Shown here piece after piece: positions 57,902 through 64,000 of a DNA stretch of 64,000 nucleotides. The DNA lies in assembly GCF_008704555.1 (NCBI RefSeq), contig NZ_CP023702.1, positions 6,486,001 through 6,550,000 on the forward strand. The letters run 5' to 3'. Both the position numbers and the translations under genes were made by a program. Every line of letters starts with the position of its first letter. Position 1 is the stretch's first letter. This DNA comes from Streptomyces nitrosporeus. GTDB taxonomy: Bacteria > Actinomycetota > Actinomycetes > Streptomycetales > Streptomycetaceae. The notes under the pieces were generated by a model that was not told where the DNA came from, ran no database searches, and saw only the letters and a program-made list of their open reading frames with translations.

Positions 57902-58075
57902 CCTCACCGGCAACCGGCCCCACCGGCCGGTCGACGCCCCGGCCGAACCCCTCGGCCGACGGCCGCGGAGGCAGAGCGGACGCAGAGCACCATCCCTGCG
58001 GAACCGGACAGCACCACCGCGGAACCAGCATGATCAAAGATCTCTTTGATCTCGATCCCCTTCGGAAGGCAGAGA

Positions 58076-58348
58076 GTGTCCTCTTCCATCACCACGCCCG
58101 AGGGCATCATCAACCCGCCGATTGATGAGCTCCTCGAGGCCACCGACTCGAAGTACAGCCTCGTGATCTACGCCGCCAAGCGTGCGCGCCAGATCAACGC
58201 GTACTACTCGCAGCTCGGTGAAGGCCTCCTCGAGTACGTCGGTCCGCTCGTCGACACCCACGTGCACGAGAAGCCGCTCTCGATCGCGCTGCGCGAGATC
58301 AACGCGGGCCTGCTGACCTCCGAGGCCATCGAGGGCCCCGCGCAGTAA
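58076..58348 (+). CDS. rpoZ: DNA-directed RNA polymerase omega subunit
   Basis: A 90-residue subunit that supports beta' folding; the KYSLVIYAAKRARQIN segment (26-41) is the conserved core. GTG 58076, with GGAAGG 6 bases before it, gives exactly the standard Streptomyces length; a longer frame from 58046 is not supported. Confidence 0.96.
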   Translation: MSSSITTPEGIINPPIDELLEATDSKYSLVIYAAKRARQINAYYSQLGEGLLEYVGPLVDTHVHEKPLSIALREINAGLLTSEAIEGPAQ

Positions 58349-58392
58349 GCAGTGCCCGCGCCCCCGCACCGGCGGGGGAAGACGCGCCCCCA

Positions 58393-58427
58393 CCTCAGGC
58401 CCGGCGGCCCGCCCGCCGGGCCTGAGG
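58393..58427 (+). terminator. Terminator after rpoZ
   Basis: A perfect 15-bp stem (58393-58407 with 58413-58427) and a 5-nt loop. Confidence 0.8.
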
Positions 58428-58545
58428 CGTGTCCGGGCCGGGGCCGTCGCGGGCGGCGCGGGGCGGTGAGGCAGCATGGAGCCCGTATGCCATGGTGCCG
58501 CCCACCGGCCGGGGTGCGCGGAGGATCACGAGTGCGGGAGACGCA

Positions 58546-59748
58546 GTGGACAAACCGAAGGTCGTCCTGGGGGTCAGTGGGGGCATCGCCGCCTACAAGG
58601 CGTGCGAGCTGCTGCGCAGGCTGACCGAGTCGGGGCACGACGTACGGGTCGTACCGACCGGCGCGGCGCTGAACTTCGTGGGCGCGGCCACCTGGTCGGC
58701 GCTCTCCGGCCATCCGGTGTCCACCGAGGTCTGGGACGGCGTGCACGAGGTGCCGCACGTCCGGACCGGCCAGGGCGCCGACCTGGTGGTGGTCGCCCCC
58801 GCCACCGCGGACATGCTGGCCAAGGCCGCCCACGGACTGGCCGACGACCTGCTGACCAACACCCTGCTGACCGCCCGCTGTCCGGTCGTCTTCGCCCCCG
58901 CGATGCACACCGAGATGTGGGAGCACCCCGCCACCCGGGAGAACGTGGCGACGCTGCGGCGCCGGGGCGCCGTCGTCATCGAGCCCGCCGTCGGCCGGCT
59001 GACCGGCGCGGACACCGGCAAGGGGCGGCTGCCCGACCCCGGCGAGATCTTCGAGGTCTGCCGCCGGGTGCTGTCCCGGGGCTCCGCCGTCCCCGACCTG
59101 GCCGGCCGCCATGTGGTGATCAGCGCCGGCGGGACCCGGGAGCCCCTCGACCCGGTCCGCTACCTCGGCAACCGCTCCTCCGGCAAGCAGGGCTACGCCC
59201 TGGCCCGCACCGCGGTGGCCCGCGGCGCCCGGACGACCCTGATCGGGGCGAACACCGCACTGCCCGACCCGGCCGGGGCCGACGTCCTGCGGGTGGGGAC
59301 GGCCCTGGAGCTGCGCGAGGCGGTGCGGAAGGCGGCGGCCGACGCGGACGTGGTGGTGATGGCGGCGGCGGTCGCCGATTTCCGGCCCGCCGAGTACGCC
59401 ACGGGCAAGATCAAGAAGAAGGACGGCCAGGAGCCGGCCCCCCTCGTGCTGGTCCGCAACCCCGACATCCTCGCGGAGGTCTCCGCCGGGCGCGCCCGGG
59501 CCGGGCAGCTCGTCGTCGGATTCGCCGCCGAGACCGACGACGTCCTCGCCAACGGCCGCCACAAGCTCCGCCGCAAGGGCTGTGACCTGCTGGTCGTCAA
59601 CGAGGTCGGGGAGGACAAGACCTTCGGTTCCGAGGAGAACGAAGCCGTGGTGCTCGGAGCGGACGGCTCCGAGACGGCTGTTCCGTACGGCCCCAAGGAA
59701 GTGCTCGCCGACGTGGTGTGGGACCTGGTGGCGGCCCGGCTCGGCTGA
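58546..59748 (+). CDS. coaBC: Bifunctional phosphopantothenoylcysteine decarboxylase/ligase
   Basis: A 400-residue coenzyme A enzyme. The N-terminal CoaC flavoprotein domain (1-180) has GVSGGIAAYKACELLRRL, the catalytic H71 (PHVRTG) and PAMHTEMW, where the usual Asn of PAMN is His, as in other actinobacteria. The CoaB half has SAGGTREPLDPVRYLGN and the VNEVGEDKTFGSEEN ligase loop. The GTG at 58546 follows GGGAG. It forms 4'-phosphopantetheine from phosphopantothenate and cysteine in two steps. Confidence 0.95.
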   Translation: MDKPKVVLGVSGGIAAYKACELLRRLTESGHDVRVVPTGAALNFVGAATWSALSGHPVSTEVWDGVHEVPHVRTGQGADLVVVAPATADMLAKAAHGLADDLLTNTLLTARCPVVFAPAMHTEMWEHPATRENVATLRRRGAVVIEPAVGRLTGADTGKGRLPDPGEIFEVCRRVLSRGSAVPDLAGRHVVISAGGTREPLDPVRYLGNRSSGKQGYALARTAVARGARTTLIGANTALPDPAGADVLRVGTALELREAVRKAAADADVVVMAAAVADFRPAEYATGKIKKKDGQEPAPLVLVRNPDILAEVSAGRARAGQLVVGFAAETDDVLANGRHKLRRKGCDLLVVNEVGEDKTFGSEENEAVVLGADGSETAVPYGPKEVLADVVWDLVAARLG

Positions 59749-60053
59749 TCCGGCCCCTTCGCCGGCCGCGTCCGCGGGCGGCGCGAGAGGGGAGAACCCG
59801 CCGGAATCCGGGCCGGGGCGCACGGATTCCGGCCCGGCGGGGGATACTCGGACGAGCACGTGCCTGACCCGTGGGTAAAGAGTGATTTTCGTACCGTGGT
59901 CAACGGTGTGGCAGGTCACAGATCTCCCAAGGGGCGAGACACGTGACCCAATCACCGGAAGCGACCGATAAACTGGCCGCCGGACGTGCCGGGCGCAGCT
60001 CCCGGTGGTCCACCAATGATCAGCCAGCAGCCGCTGCAACCACAGGGAGCGAT
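59749..60053. other. 305-bp gap upstream of metK
   Basis: Contains the coaBC hairpin at 59800-59833, then a more AT-rich part (59870-59970) that should hold the metK promoter. From 59943 an open frame runs into metK. I could not fit any known SAM riboswitch to it. Confidence 0.45.
59800..59833 (+). terminator. Terminator after coaBC
   Basis: An 11-bp perfect stem (59800-59810 with 59823-59833) and a 12-nt loop. Confidence 0.65.
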
Positions 60054-61262
60054 GTGTCCCGCCGTCTCTTCACCTCGGAGTCTGTCACCGAGGGTCATCC
60101 CGACAAGATCGCCGATCAGATCAGCGACACCGTTCTCGATGCGCTTCTGCGTGAGGATCCTTCTTCGCGTGTGGCGGTCGAGACCCTGATCACTACGGGT
60201 CTCGTGCATGTTGCGGGAGAGGTCACGACCAAGGCTTATGCCGATATTCCCACTCTTGTGCGTAACAAGGTGCTGGAGATCGGTTACGACTCCTCGAAGA
60301 AGGGTTTCGACGGGGCTTCGTGTGGTGTTTCGGTGTCCATCGGGGCGCAGTCGCCGGACATCGCGCAGGGTGTGGACACCGCGTACGAGAAGCGGGTCGA
60401 GGGGGATGAGGACGAGCTCGACAAGCAGGGTGCCGGTGATCAGGGGCTGATGTTCGGGTATGCCTGTGATGAGACGCCGGAGTTGATGCCGTTGCCGATT
60501 CATCTGGCGCACCGGTTGTCGCGGCGGTTGTCGGAGGTGCGTAAGAACGGGACGATTCCGTATCTGCGGCCGGACGGCAAGACGCAGGTGACGATCGAGT
60601 ACGACGGTGACAAGGCGGTGCGTCTGGACACGGTGGTGGTGTCTTCGCAGCATGCTTCGGACATCGATCTGGATTCGTTGCTGGCGCCTGACATCCGTGA
60701 GTTCGTGGTGGAGCATGTGCTGGGTCAGCTGGTGGGGGACGGTATCAAGCTGGATACCGAGGGTTACCGGTTGTTGGTGAATCCGACGGGGCGTTTCGAG
60801 ATCGGTGGGCCGATGGGGGATGCGGGTCTGACCGGGCGGAAGATCATCATTGACACCTACGGGGGTTATGCCCGTCATGGTGGTGGTGCTTTCTCGGGGA
60901 AGGATCCGTCGAAGGTGGACCGTTCGGCGGCGTACGCGATGCGGTGGGTCGCCAAGAACGTGGTGGCCGCGGGGCTGGCGGCGCGGTGTGAGGTCCAGGT
61001 CGCGTATGCGATCGGGAAGGCGGAGCCGGTGGGTCTGTTCGTGGAGACCTTCGGTACGGCGACGGTGGACACGGAGCGGATCGAGCACGCGATCGGTGAG
61101 GTCTTCGATCTGCGTCCGGCGGCGATCATCCGTGATCTCGATCTGCTGCGTCCGATCTACGCGCAGACCGCGGCGTACGGTCACTTCGGGCGTGAGCTGC
61201 CCGACTTCACGTGGGAACGCACCGACCGCATCGACGCACTGCGTGAGGCCGCCGGCCTGTAG
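60054..61262 (+). CDS. metK: S-adenosylmethionine synthase
   Basis: A 402-residue enzyme making SAM from methionine and ATP. HPDKIADQISD (15-25) and GAGDQGLMFGYA bind ATP and metal, and GGGAFSGKDPSKVD is the P-loop-like segment. GTG 60054 with AGGGAG upstream gives the standard start; the frame is open for 37 more codons back to GTG 59943, which also has an AAGGGG site. From about 60100 to 61190 codons end in G or T far more often than C, unlike every neighbour, while the last 70 bases return to C-ending codons. That suggests imported or strongly selected DNA. Confidence 0.95.
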   Translation: MSRRLFTSESVTEGHPDKIADQISDTVLDALLREDPSSRVAVETLITTGLVHVAGEVTTKAYADIPTLVRNKVLEIGYDSSKKGFDGASCGVSVSIGAQSPDIAQGVDTAYEKRVEGDEDELDKQGAGDQGLMFGYACDETPELMPLPIHLAHRLSRRLSEVRKNGTIPYLRPDGKTQVTIEYDGDKAVRLDTVVVSSQHASDIDLDSLLAPDIREFVVEHVLGQLVGDGIKLDTEGYRLLVNPTGRFEIGGPMGDAGLTGRKIIIDTYGGYARHGGGAFSGKDPSKVDRSAAYAMRWVAKNVVAAGLAARCEVQVAYAIGKAEPVGLFVETFGTATVDTERIEHAIGEVFDLRPAAIIRDLDLLRPIYAQTAAYGHFGRELPDFTWERTDRIDALREAAGL

Positions 61263-61394
61263 GACGGCCCGCCGTTTCCGTACACCGGGGCCCGGACACC
61301 GCGCAGGCGGTGCCCGGGCCCCGGCGCGTGCCCCGGGGGCGCGGGGTCCGGGAGCGGGGCGGCGCTGTCGGTGGCCTCTGGTAGGAAGGATGCC

Positions 61395-63539
61395 GTGAGC
61401 AGCGACGACGAGCGGTCCGACGAGCCCGGCACAGGACAGCCGGAGCAGCTCGCGCTCATCCGGGAGACCGTCCGCCGGGCCGAGGTGCCGCGCGCGAAGC
61501 CCCGGACCTGGCGGGGCGCCGCGCTCGCCGGGAAACTGCCCGTCGCCCGCGTCCTGGTGAACAAGGGCGTGCTCCACCTCGACCAGTACTTCGACTACGC
61601 GGTGCCCGAGGAGCTCGACGCCGACGCGCAGCCCGGCGTCCGGGTCCGCGTGCGGTTCGGCGCGGGCGGCCGGCAGGTGCGCGGCGGACGCCGCGAGGGC
61701 GGCGGGCTCATCGACGGGTTCCTCGTCGAGCGCCGGGCCACCTCCGACTACCCGGGCGCTCTGGCCGCCCTCGCCTACGTCGTCTCGCCCGAGCCGGTGC
61801 TGGGGCCCGAACTGCTCGCACTCTCCCGGGCCGTCGCCGACCGCTACGCGGGCAGTCTCGCCGATGTGCTCCAGCTCGCCGTGCCCCCGAGGAACGGCAG
61901 AGCCGAGTCCAGGCCCTCGCCCGCCCCGCCGCCCCCGCCGCCCGTACCCTCGCCCGGACCGTGGGAGCGGTACGCCCAGGGCCCGGGCTTCCTGCGGGCG
62001 CTGGCCGGGGGGGAGGCGCCCCGGGCGGTGTGGACCGCGCTGCCGGGACCGCACTGGCCCGAGGAGATCGCCCGCGCCGTCGCGGCGACGCTCGCCTCGG
62101 GCCGGGGCGCCCTCGTCGTCGTACCGGACGGGCGCACGGCGGGCCGGGTGGACGCCGCGCTGACCGCTCTCCTGGGCAAGGGCCACCACGCCCTGCTCAC
62201 CGCCGAGTCCGGCCCGGAGAAGCGCTACGGGCAGTGGCTCGCGGTCCGGCGCGGATCGGTGCGCGCGGTCGTCGGGACCAGGGCCGCGATGTTCGCCCCC
62301 GTCACCGGTCTAGGCCTGGTCGCCGTCTGGGACGACGGGGACTCCAGCCACAGCGACGACAACGCCCCCTTCCCGCACGTGAGGGAGGTCCTGGAGCTGC
62401 GCGCGGCGCACAGCCGGTGCGCCTTCCTGCTGGGCGGCGTCAACTGCACGGTGGAGGCGGCCCAGCTGGTCGAGAGCGGCTGGGCGCTGCCGCTGCGCCC
62501 GGACCGGGAGCAGGTCCGGATCGCGGCCCCTCTCGTCCGTACCGTCGACGACGGCGAGCTGGCACGGGACGGCGCGGCGCGCTCGGCGCGGCTGCCCAGC
62601 CTGGCCTGGCAGACCGTACGCGACGGCCTGCGCGACGGCCCCGTCCTGGTCCAGGTACCGCGCCGGGGATACGCCCCCCGCCTGGCCTGCGAGCGCTGCC
62701 GGGAGCCCGCCCGGTGCCGGCACTGCGCGGGCCCGCTCCAGGCGCCGGACCGGCAGAACCTGGAATGCGCCTGGTGCGGGCGGACCGAGACGGCCTGGAA
62801 CTGCGCGGCCTGCGGGGGCACCGGACTGCGGGCGCAGATCGTCGGGGCCCGCAGGACCGCCGAGGAGCTGGGCCGGGCCTTCCCGGACGTCCCCGTACGG
62901 ACCTCGGGGCGCGACCACGTCCTGGACTCCGTACCCGGACAGCCCGCGCTGGTCGTCAGCACACCCGGGGCCGAACCGGTGGCCGAGGGCGGCTACACGG
63001 CCGCGCTGCTGCTGGACGGCTGGGCGATGGTCGGCCGCCCCGACCTGCGGGCCGGGGAGGAGGCCCTGCGGCGCTGGACGGCCGCCGCCGCCCTGGTCCG
63101 CGGCCGTCCGGAGGGCGGGACGGTCGTCGTCGTCGCCGAACCGGCCCTGCGGCCCGTCCAGGCACTGGTGCGCTGGGACCCGGTCGGCCACGCCCGCCGC
63201 GAGCTCGCCGAACGCGCCGAACTCGGCTTCCCGCCGGTGTCCAGGATGGCCGCGGTCACCGGCCCGCCCGAAGCCCTCGCCGCCTTCCTGGCCACGGCGG
63301 AACTGCCTGCCGAGGCGGAGATCCTCGGACCCGTCCCGGTGCCCGCGGCGCCCACGGGCCGGCCCCGCAGGCCGGGCGACGCCCCACCGGGCGCTCCCCG
63401 GGAACGAGCTCTGGTCAGGGTCCCGCCGGGGCGCGGCGCGGCGCTCGCCGCCGCCCTGAAGGCGGCGTCGGCGGCCCGGACCGCCCGGGGGAGCGGCGAT
63501 CCGGTACGCATCCGGATCGACCCGCCGGACATCGGCTGA
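61395..63539 (+). CDS. priA: Primosomal protein N' (PriA) without helicase motifs
   Basis: A 714-residue PriA homologue. The GTG at 61395 follows GGAAGGA. The N-terminal DNA-binding domain (about 50-150) is kept, and so is a cysteine cluster (CERCREPARCRHCAGP...CAWCGR...CAACGG) for two zinc ions. The helicase core lacks a Walker A lysine motif, and the DEEH box reads WDDGDS, so it cannot hydrolyse ATP as a helicase. This is normal for actinobacterial PriA, probably a structural restart factor. An intrinsic terminator follows. Confidence 0.93.
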   Translation: MSSDDERSDEPGTGQPEQLALIRETVRRAEVPRAKPRTWRGAALAGKLPVARVLVNKGVLHLDQYFDYAVPEELDADAQPGVRVRVRFGAGGRQVRGGRREGGGLIDGFLVERRATSDYPGALAALAYVVSPEPVLGPELLALSRAVADRYAGSLADVLQLAVPPRNGRAESRPSPAPPPPPPVPSPGPWERYAQGPGFLRALAGGEAPRAVWTALPGPHWPEEIARAVAATLASGRGALVVVPDGRTAGRVDAALTALLGKGHHALLTAESGPEKRYGQWLAVRRGSVRAVVGTRAAMFAPVTGLGLVAVWDDGDSSHSDDNAPFPHVREVLELRAAHSRCAFLLGGVNCTVEAAQLVESGWALPLRPDREQVRIAAPLVRTVDDGELARDGAARSARLPSLAWQTVRDGLRDGPVLVQVPRRGYAPRLACERCREPARCRHCAGPLQAPDRQNLECAWCGRTETAWNCAACGGTGLRAQIVGARRTAEELGRAFPDVPVRTSGRDHVLDSVPGQPALVVSTPGAEPVAEGGYTAALLLDGWAMVGRPDLRAGEEALRRWTAAAALVRGRPEGGTVVVVAEPALRPVQALVRWDPVGHARRELAERAELGFPPVSRMAAVTGPPEALAAFLATAELPAEAEILGPVPVPAAPTGRPRRPGDAPPGAPRERALVRVPPGRGAALAAALKAASAARTARGSGDPVRIRIDPPDIG

Positions 63540-63646
63540 GGCCGGGGAGCAGCCGGAGCGGCGGTGCCGCGGCCCGTTCCCCGGCCTCGGGCCACCTGGC
63601 TTCGGGGCCGCCCGGCTTCGGGCCGCCCGCCCCCCAGGGCCCGTGC

Positions 63647-63668
63647 GGCGCCCCGGAGGGCGCCTTTT
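63647..63668 (+). terminator. Intrinsic terminator of priA
   Basis: A 7-bp GC stem (63647-63653 with 63658-63664), a 4-nt loop and a T4 run. It is one of the few hairpins here with a real T-tract. Confidence 0.7.
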
Positions 63669-63675
63669 GCCGCCG

Positions 63676-64000
63676 TCAGCCGTTGCGCGGCCCGGGGAAG
63701 GCCCCGGGCCGCAACTCCTCACGCGACACCGCCCCGTCGGGCGACGGCGGGGGCGGCTGCGGAGGCATCGGGCGGGCCGACGGCACGACGGGCAGCGGCT
63801 GCCCCGGGCCCGCCGCCGCGGACGCCTTACGGGGCGCGGCGCCCTCCGCCTCGGCGGCCGGAGGCTGCGGGGCGCTGCGCCGGGTGCCGTAACGACGGTG
63901 CACCGCCTGCTTGGTGACACCGAGAGCCGAACCGACCGCGTCCCACGAGAAACCGAGCGAGCGGTCGAAGTCCACCGCCGCCGTCACCAACGTCTCGACG
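63676..64000 (-). CDS. Helix-turn-helix protein, C-terminal part (runs off right edge)
   Basis: The stop is at 63676-63678 and the frame is open to the window edge, giving 107 visible residues. They begin with VTAAVDFDRSLGFSWDAVGSALGVTKQAVHRRYG, a helix-turn-helix resembling sigma-70 region 4 or homeodomain-like folds; TKQAVHRRYG would be the recognition helix. The remaining 70 residues are Pro/Ala-rich and disordered. The last codons form an 11-bp hairpin (63687-63712). The start and any N-terminal domain are outside the window, so target and class are unknown. Confidence 0.7.
   Translation of the reverse strand, partial: VETLVTAAVDFDRSLGFSWDAVGSALGVTKQAVHRRYGTRRSAPQPPAAEAEGAAPRKASAAAGPGQPLPVVPSARPMPPQPPPPSPDGAVSREELRPGAFPGPRNG

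Noticed and set aside
58046..58078. Longer start of rpoZ at 58046
   Set aside because: GTG 58076 has a better ribosome site and gives the standard 90-residue omega; the extra ten residues have no counterpart I know.
59749..60053. SAM riboswitch upstream of metK
   Set aside because: I tried to fit SAM-I, SAM-II, SAM-IV and SAH aptamer cores by eye and none matched. A covariance-model search (Infernal with Rfam) would settle it.

Overview
The window is a piece of the core chromosome of a Streptomyces (or very close relative). The evidence is GC content well above 70%, codons ending almost always in C or G, frequent GTG and TTG starts, GTGA/ATGA stop-start overlaps, -10 boxes of the TAGGCT/TACGAT type, and a near-intact BldD developmental regulator. 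Gene order from thrS to priA is the conserved Streptomyces housekeeping order. I see no biosynthetic cluster, prophage, CRISPR array, rRNA or tRNA gene. The novelty is in the small print: broken genes, short mobile elements, fused frames and RNA or DNA control sites.

Layout. 1-11.2 kb: end of a DnaQ-type exonuclease gene, thrS, a K+ channel, a HIT protein, a membrane protein, a decayed EF-G2 pseudogene, then the phosphatidylinositol mannoside start operon (pgsA, patA-like, pimA) and a LemA-like protein. 11.5-13.9 kb: PLP synthase (pdxS, pdxT) and yebC. 14-16.4 kb: ruvC-ruvA-ruvB. 16.6-23.5 kb: yajC-secD-secF-apt and relA. 23.6-31.2 kb: DUF349 protein, cyclophilin, glyoxalase-II-like hydrolase, hisS, VKOR, rarA and an iron-box-controlled DUF2470 gene. 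31.3-38 kb: rpsD, two small membrane proteins, alaS, ruvX, mltG. 38-42.3 kb: shikimate genes aroE, aroC, aroK-aroB (one continuous frame) and aroQ. 42.4-45.5 kb: a P-loop kinase-like protein, an M24 peptidase homologue, efp, nusB. 45.7-46.2 kb: bldD. 46.4-56.7 kb: the pyrimidine operon pyrR-pyrB-pyrC-(membrane protein)-carA-carB-pyrD-pyrF. 56.9-63.5 kb: sIHF, gmk, rpoZ, coaBC, metK, priA. 63.7 kb to the edge: a helix-turn-helix protein gene on the minus strand.

How they work together: most genes serve translation (ThrRS, HisRS, AlaRS, S4, EF-P), nucleotide and stringent-response metabolism (Apt, RelA, Gmk, pyr genes), DNA repair and replication (RuvABC, RuvX, RarA, PriA), protein export (YajC-SecDF), cofactors (PLP, CoA, SAM) and envelope glycolipids. 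The pyr operon is led by a hairpin that pairs with the pyrR Shine-Dalgarno and carries a PyrR-type loop. A 225-bp MITE with near-perfect terminal inverted repeats sits between carB and pyrD; a decayed copy of the same element lies at 5.6-5.8 kb. Other points: an iron box in the 56-bp gap between the DUF2470 gene and rpsD, an AroK-AroB fused frame that keeps an internal aroB start, an EF-G2 gene destroyed by deletions, and a metK whose centre has third-position base usage unlike all its neighbours.
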